A stretch of DNA of 64,000 nt from Methylobacterium durans (GCF_003173715.1 NZ_CP029550.1:4139501-4203500), one strand, 5' to 3'. Positions 37,334 through 46,754 are shown, numbered from the stretch's first letter. Made by a program: numbers and translations. The notes: generated by a model from the letters alone, not told the origin.

Positions 37334-38386
37334 TCACGCGTCCGCAGGTCCGGGCGGGTAATCGTGTTCCGCGCCCGCCGGGTCGGTGACGCGGTAGCCG
37401 TCCCGGGTCTCGCGCAGGTAGGCGCTCCCGGCCGGGACCTTGCCGTGTCCGCCCGGGATGTCGAGGACGTAGAGGGGCTGGGCGAGGCCGGAGAGCCGCC
37501 CGCGCAGCGCCTGCATCAGCGCCTGCCCCTCGGCGATCCCCGTGCGGAGGTGGCCCGTCCCCGGGGCGAGGTCGCCGTGGTGGAGATAGTAGGGCTTGAT
37601 GCGGTTCTCGACGAAGCTGCGCATCAGCCGCTCCAGCGTCGCGGCGTCGTCGTTGACGCCCCGCAGCAGCACGCTCTGGCTCACCATGGGGATGCCGGCA
37701 TCCACGATCCGCGCGACCGCGGCCCGGCCGGCCGGCGTGAACTCGCGCGGGTGGTTGGCGTGAAGCGCCACGAAGACCGCGCCCGGAAAGCGCCTGAGCG
37801 CCGCGACAAGGTCCTCGCTGACGAGGTCCGGCGCGACGAACGGCACCCGCGTGTGGACGCGCAGGACCCTGACATGCGGGATCGCGGCGAGCGCCTGCGC
37901 GATGGCGCCGAGGCGACGGGCCGAGAGGGCGAAGGGATCGCCGCCCGTGAGCACCACCTCCCAGATATCGGGTTGCGCCGCGATGTAGGCGTAGGCCGCG
38001 GCGAGCTCCGCCTCGCTCAAGGTCCCGAGTCCGTCCGGCCCCACCATCTCGCGGCGGAAGCAGAAGCGGCAATAGACCGGGCAGACGTGAAGCGGCTTCA
38101 GGAGCACCCGGTCGGGATAGCGGTGGACGAGGCCGGGCACCGGCGCGTGCGCGCCGTCGCCGATCGGGTCGGCCCGCTCCTCGGGCAGGGTCTCGATCTC
38201 CTCGGGCCGTGGCAGGAACTGGCGCGCCATCGGGTCGGCGGGGTCGGCCGCGTCGATCAGCTCGGCCATGTCCGGCGTCACCGCGACCGCGTAACGGGCG
38301 GCGACCGCCCGGAGGGCCGGGAGATCCTCGGCCCGGATCAGGCCGGCGCCCGCGAGATCGTCGGGGTTTCGCAGCGGGCGGGTCAC
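37334..38386 (-). CDS. epmB: EF-P (R)-beta-lysylation enzyme, lysine 2,3-aminomutase-like
   Basis: Radical SAM/PLP enzyme of 350 residues that converts alpha-lysine to beta-lysine for attachment to EF-P. The cluster motif is CPVYCRFC (C102, C106, C109). Other aminomutase blocks are EVVLTGGDPFALS, VRVLRVHTRVPFV, IPMVSQSVLLRGVND and KPYYLHHGD. Its GTG start overlaps the upstream epmA stop by a GTGA, showing translational coupling. The substrate-lysine assignment rests on the neighbouring epmA and efp. Confidence 0.95.
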   Translation of the reverse strand: MTRPLRNPDDLAGAGLIRAEDLPALRAVAARYAVAVTPDMAELIDAADPADPMARQFLPRPEEIETLPEERADPIGDGAHAPVPGLVHRYPDRVLLKPLHVCPVYCRFCFRREMVGPDGLGTLSEAELAAAYAYIAAQPDIWEVVLTGGDPFALSARRLGAIAQALAAIPHVRVLRVHTRVPFVAPDLVSEDLVAALRRFPGAVFVALHANHPREFTPAGRAAVARIVDAGIPMVSQSVLLRGVNDDAATLERLMRSFVENRIKPYYLHHGDLAPGTGHLRTGIAEGQALMQALRGRLSGLAQPLYVLDIPGGHGKVPAGSAYLRETRDGYRVTDPAGAEHDYPPGPADA

Positions 38387-39435
38387 GGTCCGGCCTCCGC
38401 GACGGGCGTCCAGATCACGTCGTCGATCCGCGGGGCGCCGGTCGCCAGCATCACGAGCCGGTCGAAGCCGAGGGCGATGCCGCTCGCCTCCGGCATCGCG
38501 GCGAGCGCGGCGAGGAAATCCTCGTCGATCGGGTAGGTCTCACCGTAGATCCGCGCCTTCTCGGCCATTTCGACCTCGAAGCGGCGGCGCTGCTCGTCCG
38601 GGTCGGTCAGCTCGCCGAAGGCGTTGGCGAGCTCGACCCCGCAGGCGTAGAGCTCGAAGCGCTCGGCCACCCTGGGGTCGCGGGAGCAGGGCTTCGCGAG
38701 CGCCGCCTCGCTGACCGGGTACTCGCACAGGATGGTCGGGCGGCCGAGGCCGAGATTGGGCTCGATCCGCGCCACCAGGACGCGGCTGAACAGGTCGGCC
38801 CAGGTGTCGTCTTCGGCGACCCGGAGGCCCGCGGCAGCAACGCTCGCGGCGAGGCGTTCCCTGTCCGGCGAGCCGTCGAAGCCGATCGTCGCGAGGAGAT
38901 CGATCCCGGCGTGCCGGGCGAAGGCTTCGGCGAGCGTCAGCCGCTCGAAATCGGCCTGCGGATCGGTCTCCCGCCCGCGGAAGGCGAGGCGGCGCGCGCC
39001 CGCCGCCTCGGCGGCGAGCGCCAGGAGCTCCGCGCAATCGGCCATCAGCACCGTATAGCTCTCGCTCGCGCGATACCATTCGAGCATCGTGAACTCGGGA
39101 TGGTGGAGCGCGCCCCGTTCCCGATTGCGGAATACGCGGGCGAGGCTGAACAGGCGCGGCTCGCCCGCGGCGAGGAGCTTCTTGCAGGCGAATTCGGGCG
39201 AGGTGTGGAGGTAGAGGGGTCTGCGCATCCCGTCCGGCCCGATCACCTCGGTGGCGAAGGCGGAGAGATGCGCCTCGTTGCCCGGCGAGACCTGAAGCGC
39301 CGCCGCCTCGACCTCGACGAAGTCGAGTGCCGCGAAATGCGCCCGCATGCGGGCGGCGATGCGGTTGCGCAGGATCAGGAGCGGGCGCCGATCGGCGTGT
39401 ACCTGCGGCGACCACCAGGGCGTGGGCGTGGTCAC
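38383..39435 (-). CDS. epmA: EF-P lysine ligase (class II LysRS-like, GenX/PoxA)
   Basis: Truncated lysyl-tRNA synthetase paralogue (350 residues) that ligates beta-lysine to EF-P. It lacks the anticodon-binding domain, and class II motifs are present: motif 2 ([23 protein letters not shown]) and motif 3 ([12 protein letters not shown]), with the [18 protein letters not shown]-terminal block. The GTG at 39435 has GGAG upstream and sits just ahead of family sequence. It is coupled to epmB on the same strand and divergent from efp, so enzyme and target genes are back to back. Confidence 0.95.
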   Translation of the reverse strand: MTTPTPWWSPQVHADRRPLLILRNRIAARMRAHFAALDFVEVEAAALQVSPGNEAHLSAFATEVIGPDGMRRPLYLHTSPEFACKKLLAAGEPRLFSLARVFRNRERGALHHPEFTMLEWYRASESYTVLMADCAELLALAAEAAGARRLAFRGRETDPQADFERLTLAEAFARHAGIDLLATIGFDGSPDRERLAASVAAAGLRVAEDDTWADLFSRVLVARIEPNLGLGRPTILCEYPVSEAALAKPCSRDPRVAERFELYACGVELANAFGELTDPDEQRRRFEVEMAEKARIYGETYPIDEDFLAALAAMPEASGIALGFDRLVMLATGAPRIDDVIWTPVAEAGP

Positions 39436-39623
39436 GGGCCGAACACTCCGAACGGCGCTCTGGCGTGGAAGTCCGGGCGAGACGGCATGGAACGGGCGGG
39501 GCCTCGGCTCGCGGCGACTGGCAACCGGGCCGCGGATGCGATAGTGGCGGGAGCGAGTCGTCCCCGCGGGAAACCGCGATGGGGGACGCCACCCCGATTT
39601 GTCAACGTCAGGACCAGAACCCC

Positions 39624-40190
39624 GTGAAGGTGATCGCCTCAACGCTCCGCAAGGGGAACGTCGTCGAGAAGGACGGCAAGCTCTACGTGATCCTGTTCGC
39701 CGAGAACATCCATCCCGGCAAGGGCACCCCTGTGACGCAGCTCGACATGCGCCGCATCACCGACGGGGTGAAGGTCTCGGAGCGCTACCGCACGACCGAG
39801 CAGGTCGAGCGCGCCTTCGTGGAGGACCGCGAGCACACCTTCCTCTACAGCGACGGCGAGGGGTTCCACTTCATGAACCCCGAGAATTACGAGCAGATCG
39901 CGGTGCCGGAGGACGTCGTCGGCGACGCCGCCCCCTACCTGCAGGAGGGCATGGCCGTGATGCTCTCGATCCACAACAGCACGCCGCTCACCATCGAGCT
40001 GCCCCAGCGCGTCACCCTGGAGGTGGCGGAGACGGAGCCGGTGCTGAAGGGCCAGACTGCCTCCTCCTCCTACAAGCCGGCCGTCCTCTCGAACGGCGTG
40101 CGCACCACGGTGCCGCCGCACATCGCGGCCGGCACCCGCGTCGTCATCATGACCGCGGACGGTTCCTACGTGGAGCGCGCAAAGGATTAG
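39624..40190 (+). CDS. efp: Translation elongation factor P
   Basis: 188-residue factor that relieves ribosome stalling at polyproline. Three beta-barrel domains are recognisable. The modified lysine is Lys33 in the loop HPGKGTP, close to the position of E. coli Lys34. It starts at a GTG at 39624. The adjacent epmA and epmB supply the beta-lysine modification; no EpmC hydroxylase is adjacent. Confidence 0.96.
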   Translation: MKVIASTLRKGNVVEKDGKLYVILFAENIHPGKGTPVTQLDMRRITDGVKVSERYRTTEQVERAFVEDREHTFLYSDGEGFHFMNPENYEQIAVPEDVVGDAAPYLQEGMAVMLSIHNSTPLTIELPQRVTLEVAETEPVLKGQTASSSYKPAVLSNGVRTTVPPHIAAGTRVVIMTADGSYVERAKD

Positions 40191-40214
40191 CCCGGGCCGC
40201 AGCGGGGTTTGCGG

Positions 40215-40244
40215 TCGAGGCCGGGCGGAAGCGCCCGGCCTCGA
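40215..40244. terminator. Bidirectional hairpin terminator between efp and DUF1624 gene
   Basis: A 13-bp perfect stem (TCGAGGCCGGGCG at 40215-40227 pairing with 40232-40244) with a GAAG loop lies between the two convergent stops. The following TCCGTTTC is only weakly T-rich. The very stable stem makes termination for efp and the opposite gene likely. Confidence 0.7.
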
Positions 40245-40250
40245 TCCGTT

Positions 40251-41261
40251 TCAGGGGTTCGGTGCCGCGCCCTCGGCCTCAGCGTAGCAGGTCTCGGACA
40301 GCGCCTGCGCCCGCAAGGTCTCGGCCGGCGTGAAGCGGCGCCCGTCGGCCGACCACAGGCTCTCCCGACGCAGCGCCTCGGCCGTGCAGCGCGCAGCCCT
40401 TGCGCAGGCGGCCGCCTCGCCGCCGGTGCGCACGCAATTGGCCTCGTAATCCGCGTGGAATCGCGCGAGCCCGGCGCGCGGATGCGGCCCGGTCAGCGTC
40501 ACGATCCCGGTCAGGGCGGCCAGGAGCAGCGGCTGGTGCAGGAGGTAGATCGCGAGGCTGTGGCGCCCGGCGAAGGCGAGCGCACGCCCCGCCCGGCCCG
40601 GGTGCCAGCGCCCAATGCGCGAGGCCGCGAGCCTCGGCAGGAACGCTCTCCCAGCGACGAGCCCGGCCAGTACGGCGCCGAACCAGGGAAACAGCGGCAC
40701 GTAGTCGTTGGTGCGGGGGAGCGTGACCCCGAGTCCGAGAAAGCGCAGGGCGGGTGCGTCGAGAAGCGGGCTCGCGATCAGGTGCGGCGCTGCCGCGACG
40801 AGCCCCGCCGCCAGAAGGATCAGGGCCGGCGGAAGACGCAGGAAGGGAAGAGCGAGGACGCTCGCGAGCGCGATGCAGTGGAGCACCCCGAAGAAGATGA
40901 AGCTGTCTGGGAAGGCGAAGTAGGTTGCGAGGGTGATGAGAAGCGCCGCCGCCCCGATCCGCAGGAGCCTGAGCCCGAACGGGCGCGGCCGGATCCGGTC
41001 GCCGTTCATCAGCACGAGGCCTACCCCGACGAGGAACAGGAAGCTGCCCGCGATGAGGTGGGCGGCCGCGCGCCCGGGCGACGTCAGCGCGTAATTGTCG
41101 GGTGTCAGGCTCAGGAAGCCGAGGTCCCAGACCGTGTGATAGACCACCATAGCGACGATGGCCGCACCGCGGGCCGCGTCGATGACCGCGAGGCGCGGCC
41201 CGGGCGAGGCCGCAACCTCCGAAGCGGGAGCCCGAGAACTCATGGTCTGTGAGAGCGACAT
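40251..41261 (-). CDS. DUF1624 / heparan-alpha-glucosaminide N-acetyltransferase-like membrane protein
   Basis: 336-residue polytopic inner-membrane protein with about seven or eight helices. The start RLAVIDAARGAAIVAMVVYHTVWDLGFL is the DUF1624 signature, holding the His thought to accept acetyl groups. A final AIYLLHQPLL helix matches acyltransferase relatives. The C-terminal roughly 80 residues are soluble and contain four Cys (NCVRTGGEAAACARAARC and ETCYAE), possibly disulfide-linked in the periplasm. The acceptor is unknown. Confidence 0.82.
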   Translation of the reverse strand: MSLSQTMSSRAPASEVAASPGPRLAVIDAARGAAIVAMVVYHTVWDLGFLSLTPDNYALTSPGRAAAHLIAGSFLFLVGVGLVLMNGDRIRPRPFGLRLLRIGAAALLITLATYFAFPDSFIFFGVLHCIALASVLALPFLRLPPALILLAAGLVAAAPHLIASPLLDAPALRFLGLGVTLPRTNDYVPLFPWFGAVLAGLVAGRAFLPRLAASRIGRWHPGRAGRALAFAGRHSLAIYLLHQPLLLAALTGIVTLTGPHPRAGLARFHADYEANCVRTGGEAAACARAARCTAEALRRESLWSADGRRFTPAETLRAQALSETCYAEAEGAAPNP

Positions 41262-41651
41262 CGGCGTGTCATAGGCGAAGACACGGCCGCTGGCGCCTCC
41301 CCGAGGTCGAGGGATGGGGTCTGATCACGGCGTCCCGTTGCGTATTGGCGGTCGTCGCAATGCGCGGTTGCATACGCGACGTCCGGCCGCATCGCTCTCG
41401 AAAACGTGAAAGCGGGGCGGCGCACGAGCGGGCCGCAAATCTTGCGTCCGGCAATCTGCGAATCGGATCACGGGCTTGGCCGCGGCACCCGCCTGTTCGA
41501 GGCGGGCTCGACCTGTGGCTCAGCTGCCGTCTCGCGGGAAATTGCGTAGGCGCGCGCCAGACCTGCCGGCCAAACAGGCTTCCGCCGAGTCGGGACTTTG
41601 TTAATCTCGTTTGTGAACCGCAAGTCGCGATTCGGTGTGGGTTGCTTAATC
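41262..41651. other. 390-bp intergenic region upstream of the cold-shock gene
   Basis: Divergent region between the DUF1624 gene and the dual cold-shock gene. I see no gene. A 7-bp hairpin with no T-run occurs at 41488-41506. The last 60 bases before the cold-shock start are A/T-richer than their surroundings and may be a 5' leader, a place where cold-shock mRNAs often carry thermosensitive structure; that is not shown here. Confidence 0.35.
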
Positions 41652-42257
41652 ATGTCTGACGAATTCGGATCAGGGCCGCGGGGCCTGCATTCGGCAGATG
41701 GCTTGGGCAGCGCTGCGCAGACCGGCGAGCAGGACCAGCCGCTCGATCTCGTCGAGGTGGCCGGCCGGATCAAGTGGTTCGACGTCTCCAAGGGCTTCGG
41801 CTTCATCGTTCCGGACGACGGCAGCGCCGATATCCTGCTGCACGTCACCTGCCTGCGCCGGGACGGCCATCAGGGCGCCAGCGAGGGGGCCCGCATCGTC
41901 GTCGAGGCGGTGGAGCGCGCGCGCGGCTGGCAGGCCTTCCGGGTGATCTCCCTCGACCAGTCGACGGCGACGCATCCGTCCGAGTTGGCGCTGCCCCGCA
42001 CGCACGTCACCGTGACGCCGACGAGCGGCCTTGAGACCGCCGTCGTGAAATGGTTCAACCGCCTGCGCGGCTTCGGCTTCCTCAGCCGCGGCGACGGGAC
42101 GCCGGACATCTTTGTTCACATGGAGACGTTGCGCCGCTACGGAATCGCCGAGCTGAAGCCCGGAGAGGCGGTGCTGGTGCGCTACGGCGACGGATCGAAG
42201 GGGGCGATGGCCGCCGAGGTCCGTCTGATCGACGGGGCCCTGCCGTCCTCCCATTGA
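41652..42257 (+). CDS. Cold-shock protein with two CSD domains
   Basis: 201-residue protein with two cold-shock domains: first about 50-115 ([20 protein letters not shown] with DILLHVT) and second about 135-200 ([20 protein letters not shown] with DIFVHME). RNP1 (KGFGFI and RGFGFL) and RNP2 (ILLHV and IFVHM) RNA-binding motifs are present in both, so it should bind single-stranded RNA or DNA as a chaperone. Tandem CSDs of this type are common in Rhizobiales, and the 50-residue N-terminal tail is polar and unstructured. The ATG at 41652 is used; a start at 41598 is possible. Confidence 0.92.
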   Translation: MSDEFGSGPRGLHSADGLGSAAQTGEQDQPLDLVEVAGRIKWFDVSKGFGFIVPDDGSADILLHVTCLRRDGHQGASEGARIVVEAVERARGWQAFRVISLDQSTATHPSELALPRTHVTVTPTSGLETAVVKWFNRLRGFGFLSRGDGTPDIFVHMETLRRYGIAELKPGEAVLVRYGDGSKGAMAAEVRLIDGALPSSH

Positions 42258-42273
42258 TGATGGGTGTATTCCG

Positions 42274-42762
42274 TTGCGTTGCGTCGTTCCGCTCCTCCGT
42301 GCCGGCCTCGCGCTCACCTGTCCTGCTGGCCTCGCCGCGGTGCCGCCCGTCCTGGCGCAGGCGGCCCCGCAGGAGGCGAAGACAGAGCCCCTGACCGTCG
42401 TCTCCAGATCCGGGGCGCACGCGTTTCAGGTCGAGGTGATGCGCGACGACGCGTCCCGAGCCAGGGGGCTGATGTTCCGCCGGAGCATGCCGGCGAATCG
42501 CGGGATGCTGTTCGATTTCGAGCGGTCGCTGCCGGTCACCATGTGGATGAAGAACACCTACCTTCCCCTCGACATGGTGTTCATCCGCGCGGACGGGACG
42601 ATCGCCCGGATCGAGTCGGACACCGAACCGCTGTCGACGCGGGTCATCGCGTCCGGCGAGCCGGTCCTGTCCGTGCTGGAACTCAACGCGGGCGTCGCGA
42701 ACAAGCTCGGCCTCCGGCCCGGCGACCGGATCGACCACCCGCTGTTCCGGAGCCCGCGCTGA
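42274..42762 (+). CDS. DUF192 family exported protein
   Basis: 162-residue protein with an N-terminal Sec signal peptide (hydrophobic about 6-26, cleavage probably after VLAQA). A DUF192 domain follows, with EVMRDDASRARGLMFRRSMP, MWMKNTYLPLDMVFI and SVLELNAGVANKLGLRPGD. Members are small beta-barrel-like periplasmic proteins of unsettled function. The only usable start in frame is the TTG at 42274, weakly supported. It starts 16 bp after the cold-shock gene and is likely in the same operon. Confidence 0.85.
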   Translation: MRCVVPLLRAGLALTCPAGLAAVPPVLAQAAPQEAKTEPLTVVSRSGAHAFQVEVMRDDASRARGLMFRRSMPANRGMLFDFERSLPVTMWMKNTYLPLDMVFIRADGTIARIESDTEPLSTRVIASGEPVLSVLELNAGVANKLGLRPGDRIDHPLFRSPR

Positions 42763-42897
42763 CGAGCGGCTGCGCTCACCGACGGTGCGAAACACGAACG
42801 CACCGTGAACGCATAGCTTGACCCTCGTCCCGATTCGGGCCAGTGTTCCTCTATTGTTCCAGCTTCCTGACAGGGAGCGGACGGGAGGGGCGCGGCG

Positions 42898-43320
42898 ATG
42901 ATCGAGAGCGGGCGGTACGACGGCACCTGCGGCGGCATCCTCTTCCGCAACGACGACTGGACCCTGTCCAAGGACGGGCTGGAGCACCGCTCGGGCTACT
43001 TCATCGATCGGGACGCGCTCGGACAGCGCCGAGAGGAGAACCTCTGGGCCTGGCCCCTCCACATGGCCGAGAAGCGCTGGTGCACGCCGAGCCTGTTCCG
43101 CGAGGCGTTCCTGGTGGCGCTCGACCGCTTTGGCATCGCGCGCGACGCCGAGCTGGCCCCGTCCTTCGCGGTCGGCATCGGCATACGCGCTGGGCAGGGC
43201 GTCGCCGGCGAGGGCTTCGTCAGCCTCTCGGAGATCGTGAGGCCGCGCCCGCAGGCGGGCCATGCGGGGCGGGCAGGGCGCGGCGAGCGCCGCGCCGCGA
43301 AGGTCTCCGCGCGGGCTTGA
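42898..43320 (+). CDS. Hypothetical protein
   Basis: 140-residue soluble protein with a strong GGAGGGG upstream of the ATG. Recognisable only as an unannotated family: the N-terminal YDGTCGGILFRNDDWTLSKDGLEHR, a Trp-rich ENLWAWPLHMAEKRWC segment, and an Ala/Arg-rich tail. No catalytic motif or membrane segment is visible. It sits alone in a stretch with few genes. Confidence 0.65.
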   Translation: MIESGRYDGTCGGILFRNDDWTLSKDGLEHRSGYFIDRDALGQRREENLWAWPLHMAEKRWCTPSLFREAFLVALDRFGIARDAELAPSFAVGIGIRAGQGVAGEGFVSLSEIVRPRPQAGHAGRAGRGERRAAKVSARA

Positions 43321-43628
43321 GGGCGCGGCCGCCGATCACGCCGCGCAACGGCAGCCGCAACTCGGATTTTCGAGCGCTGCATTCCTGATCGCGGCCCGTC
43401 CTGCGACGGGGCGCGCGGCATTTTCGGGGACTTTCCGGCCGTCTCGATCGTAGAGCGCGCGGGCTGATCTTCGGTCGGCCTGTGCTCTTCGGGACACGCT
43501 CAGCCCAATCATTCTGTGCCAGGGTGCGGTGCAGGACTTGCTTTGTCTCAGGGCTGGCGAGTTACGGCGAAGGCGCGATGAAACAAAAGGACGGCCTCGC
43601 CGTTCAGCCCCCATAGAGTGGCCCAATC
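43321..43628. other. Intergenic region upstream of response regulator
   Basis: 308 bp with no supported gene. A moderately A/T-rich part (about 43490-43600) precedes the response-regulator start and likely holds its promoter. No hairpin with a T-run was seen. Confidence 0.35.
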
Positions 43629-44078
43629 ATGAATGACGTGAAGCCGTCGGGAAGGAAGCCGGTCATCCTTGTCGTGGAAGACCAACCCGACGAGCGGTTT
43701 CTCGCTGCGACCCTGCTGGAGGAGACCGGCTTCACGGTGATCGAGGCCGAGACCGCCGAGAAGGCGCTCGCGATCCTGAACGACCGTGCGGACGAGGTAA
43801 GCGTCGTATTCTCCGACGTCCGCACCCCCGGCCCGATCGGCGGCTTCGAACTCGCCCGCATCATCGGGGTGACCTGGCCGCGGGTGCGGGTCCTGCTGAC
43901 CTCGGGCGACGCTGGCGACCAGCCAAGCGATCTCCGCGTCTCGGCGACCTTCATCCCGAAGCCCTGGCGCGCGGAGGATATTCTCGCCTGGGTGGAGCAG
44001 GCGGCCGGCCGTCCGGATCGCGGACCCTCCGTGATCGGCCCGGGCGGAAAAATTATCTCCCGCGAGATGGAAACTTGA
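43629..44078 (+). CDS. Single-domain response regulator
   Basis: 149-residue receiver-domain protein with no output domain. It shows the acidic pair ED in VVEDQPDERF, the phosphorylatable Asp in VVFSDVRTPGP, the Thr/Ser switch VLLTSGD and the conserved Lys in IPKPW. A 30-residue C-terminal tail follows. Such single-domain regulators in alphaproteobacteria often act as phosphate shuttles. The kinase partner is unknown. A small NepR-like gene lies 60 bp downstream on the same strand. Confidence 0.9.
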   Translation: MNDVKPSGRKPVILVVEDQPDERFLAATLLEETGFTVIEAETAEKALAILNDRADEVSVVFSDVRTPGPIGGFELARIIGVTWPRVRVLLTSGDAGDQPSDLRVSATFIPKPWRAEDILAWVEQAAGRPDRGPSVIGPGGKIISREMET

Positions 44079-44138
44079 CGCCCGATCCCCGTTGACGGCG
44101 ATCCGCAAGATGCGCCGCCCCCGGTGCCGTGAGCCGTC

Positions 44139-44345
44139 ATGAAATCCGTCGCCCTCAATCACGCCGCGAATTACCGTCGTCCCGGCGCCTCCACCGCGTC
44201 GATGGCCGACGCGCTCCTCCTCGCCAAGATCGGCGAGGATCTGCGCGAGCATTACCGCGAGGTCTCCGCGGGCGCTCCGCCGCTCCAGCTCGCGCGGCTC
44301 GCCCATCTCCTCGACGAGCGGCGCGCGCACTCGGCCCGCGCCTGA
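44139..44345 (+). CDS. Small helical protein, possibly NepR-like anti-sigma factor
   Basis: 68-residue protein. The segment LLAKIGEDLREHYREV followed by PPLQLARLAHLLDERR has the spacing of NepR anti-sigma factors of the general stress response (IG..LR..Y..V, then P..L..L...L). The match is by eye and covers about 35 residues. No PhyR-like or EcfG sigma gene is adjacent, only a single-domain response regulator upstream. It could be a paralogue of the main NepR, or an unrelated small helical protein. Confidence 0.4.
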   Translation: MKSVALNHAANYRRPGASTASMADALLLAKIGEDLREHYREVSAGAPPLQLARLAHLLDERRAHSARA

Positions 44346-44460
44346 ACCGACCGCTGCCCGATCGAACGCACAACGTCCCGGCGCGGCATCGCCAGGGCGC
44401 GCAAATCTGCTATGGAAGCGCACCGGCTCAGCCGTCGCGTCCCGTACGATCGAGCACTTC

Positions 44461-45654
44461 ATGCGTCTGACAGCTTGGCACGGCTTAGGGGCCGCAGGAT
44501 TGGCCGCAGCATGGCTCGGCTTCGCCGGCCTTGCCCCCGCGCGCGCCGCCGCGCCGCCGCCGCAACCGGCACAGGGGCCGGGCGGCGTCGGAGACCGCTC
44601 CGCGACGATCGTCAAGCGGGCCGTCGGCCGGGCGAGCGCGGCGACCTTCGCCTTCTACGCGGCGGGCGCCGCCCCCGCCGAGGGCCGCCCCGTCGTGATC
44701 TTCCTGCATGCCTGGGGCGCGCCGAACCCGCAGAGCTACGGCGCCTGGATCGACCACCTCGCCCGGATGGGCAATCTCGTCCTGTTTCCCCGTTTCCAGG
44801 AGGTGAACCGGACCCGTCCCGCCGACGCCACGGCGAATGCCGAGAGTCTTCTCAAGGCGGCGCTGGCCGAACTCGCGAGCGATCCCGATGCGAAGCCGGA
44901 CCCGAAGCGGGTCGCCGTGATCGGGCATCTGGCAGGAGCGCCGTTGGCGTTGAACCTCGCCGCGGGGGCCAAGGAGCAGGACCTGCCGGCGCCGAAGCTC
45001 GTCTTCGCCGTGATGCCGGGCGGCATCGCGAGCAACCCGAAGGCCCGCGGCATCGCCCTGAAGGACCTCGCCGCGATCCCCGCCGGCACGATGGTGATCA
45101 CCGTCATCGGCGACAGGGATGCCCGTGCGGCCGACGCCGCCGCCCGCCGCATCCTGCGCGAGGCGAGCGCCGTGCCGCCCGAGCGCAAGCTGTTCGTGCG
45201 GGCCCTCTCGGACGACCACGGGTTTCCGGCGCTGACCGCGACGCTCGCGGCGCCGGCCGGCGTCGAATCCGGGTACGACGGGGGTGCGATCAAGCTGCCG
45301 CCCGACCCCAAGGATCAGAAGGCGCCCCCCTTCAAGTGGTCGGCCGACATGGCGCTGACGGGCGAGCAGCAGACGCTGGTCTCCCAGATCAACAATGCCC
45401 GCACCGACGCGCTGGACTACCTCGCCTTCTGGAAGACGTTCGACCTCGCCGCCGCGGCGGCCTTCTCGGGCGCCGATGCCGGAGCGCTCAAGAACAACGC
45501 CCGCTTCAGCGACATGGAGCGCTGGACCGACGGATGGCCGGTGAAACGCCTCGCCGTCGAGACGCCGCGGGCCGCCCCCCAGCCCGCTCCGACGCCCGCG
45601 GCGAGCAGCACCGCCCCGGCGGCCCGTAGTTCTACGGCACCGGCTCGCCGCTGA
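44461..45654 (+). CDS. Exported alpha/beta hydrolase-like protein without the nucleophile serine
   Basis: 397-residue protein with a Sec signal peptide (about 1-30, cleavage likely after ARA) and an alpha/beta hydrolase core: the PVVIFLHAWGAPNPQSYGAWIDHLARMG entry and a nucleophile-elbow position. At the elbow the usual G-x-S-x-G is GHLAG (155-159), so Leu157 replaces the serine. The later DDHGFP segment could supply a His. The Ala/Pro-rich tail (about 365-397) is low complexity. It is probably a non-catalytic or altered hydrolase in the periplasm. Confidence 0.75.
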   Translation: MRLTAWHGLGAAGLAAAWLGFAGLAPARAAAPPPQPAQGPGGVGDRSATIVKRAVGRASAATFAFYAAGAAPAEGRPVVIFLHAWGAPNPQSYGAWIDHLARMGNLVLFPRFQEVNRTRPADATANAESLLKAALAELASDPDAKPDPKRVAVIGHLAGAPLALNLAAGAKEQDLPAPKLVFAVMPGGIASNPKARGIALKDLAAIPAGTMVITVIGDRDARAADAAARRILREASAVPPERKLFVRALSDDHGFPALTATLAAPAGVESGYDGGAIKLPPDPKDQKAPPFKWSADMALTGEQQTLVSQINNARTDALDYLAFWKTFDLAAAAAFSGADAGALKNNARFSDMERWTDGWPVKRLAVETPRAAPQPAPTPAASSTAPAARSSTAPARR

Positions 45655-45689
45655 GCAGAATGTCCCTCGAGAGATCCGCCTGATCGACG

Positions 45690-46301
45690 ATGAAGCTGTT
45701 CCACTCGCATTTCTCGCCCTTCGTGCGCAAAGTCATGGTCTGCGCGCACGAACTCGGTCTCGCGGACCGGATCGAGCTTCTGCCGAGCGCCGTTCATCCG
45801 ACGAACCGTGACGGCAAGGTGCTTGCGCATCACCCGCTCGCCCAGGCGCCGACGCTCCTCGACGATGCCGGCGAGGCGGTGGCGGACAGCCGGGTCATCT
45901 GCGAATACCTCGACGCGCTGGGCGGGGACCGCCTCTTTCCCGCAGCCGGACCCGAGCGCTGGCGCGCCCTCAACGAGCAGTCGGTCGCGGACGGGCTCCT
46001 CGATGCGGCCCTCCTCATCCGCTATGAGTTGACCGCACGACCGGACGCCGAGCACTCCGCCGCTTGGATCGCGGGTCAGCAGGCGAAGATCGGGAGCAGC
46101 CTCGCCTGGTTCGAGGCACGGGCCGAGGGTTTCGGCGAGCGCCTCGACATCGGGACGATCGCGACGGCCGTCGCGCTCGCCTATCTCGACCTGCGCTTCG
46201 CGGAGTTCGCCTGGAGCGCGCAGCATCCGCGCCTCGCCGCGTGGTACAGGGCGTTCGCCGAGCGGCCCTCGATGCAGCTGAGCCGTCCGCCGGCCGGCTG
46301 A
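45690..46301 (+). CDS. Glutathione S-transferase family protein
   Basis: 203-residue GST-fold protein. The start MKLFHSHFSPFVRKVMVCAHELG shows the SPFxRK motif seen in many bacterial GSTs, with Ser9 as likely active residue. The cis-Pro AQAPTLLDD and glutathione-binding ADSRVICEYLD follow. The all-helical C-terminal domain runs from about 85. It is not related closely to the other GST at 35491-36111. Substrate unknown. Confidence 0.9.
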   Translation: MKLFHSHFSPFVRKVMVCAHELGLADRIELLPSAVHPTNRDGKVLAHHPLAQAPTLLDDAGEAVADSRVICEYLDALGGDRLFPAAGPERWRALNEQSVADGLLDAALLIRYELTARPDAEHSAAWIAGQQAKIGSSLAWFEARAEGFGERLDIGTIATAVALAYLDLRFAEFAWSAQHPRLAAWYRAFAERPSMQLSRPPAG

Positions 46302-46522
46302 TGCGTCGTCGCTCTGCATGATCCGGCCAATTCGGCCGCCATCCCGGATGGGCCGAGGCGCGGGGAGCGTTGCTCGGAAGGGCCGACCTGCTTGGCTGTC
46401 TCGGCGCGCAGCGGCCAGATCAATCTAAAGTGGTGTTAAGCGCTCAAGCTTAAATCGTCGGGTGAGTGCGCAATGGCGCAGCTCTTGCTACGCTTGGCAT
46501 CTCATTCGTGGGATGCGCAGCC

Positions 46523-46735
46523 ATGCCCGATTTCGTCGCCGCCCTCACCGCCGCCGCCGCGTTTTGCCTCGGCCTGATTGCCCTCAACGCCCTGACCCGC
46601 CTCGCCCTGATCTGTCAGGTGGCGCCCAGCGACCTCGCCGAGAACGGATTCGTGCAATTCGGGGGCGCCGTCATCCTGGCACGCGCCGCCTATCGGCGGG
46701 CCCCGCTTGCCGTCAGAGCCGAGGTCGAGCGCTGA
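46523..46735 (+). CDS. Small membrane protein, unknown
   Basis: 70 residues from the ATG at 46523; a GTG at 46466 would extend it by 19. One hydrophobic helix (about 5-33, AALTAAAAFCLGLIALNAL) is followed by a short soluble tail with repeated Arg. There are no homologues I can recall. Weakly supported, since GC-rich DNA readily gives such frames; a GGGATG-type site precedes the ATG. Confidence 0.35.
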   Translation: MPDFVAALTAAAAFCLGLIALNALTRLALICQVAPSDLAENGFVQFGGAVILARAAYRRAPLAVRAEVER

Positions 46736-46754
46736 GGCCGGCTTGAAAAGGAAA

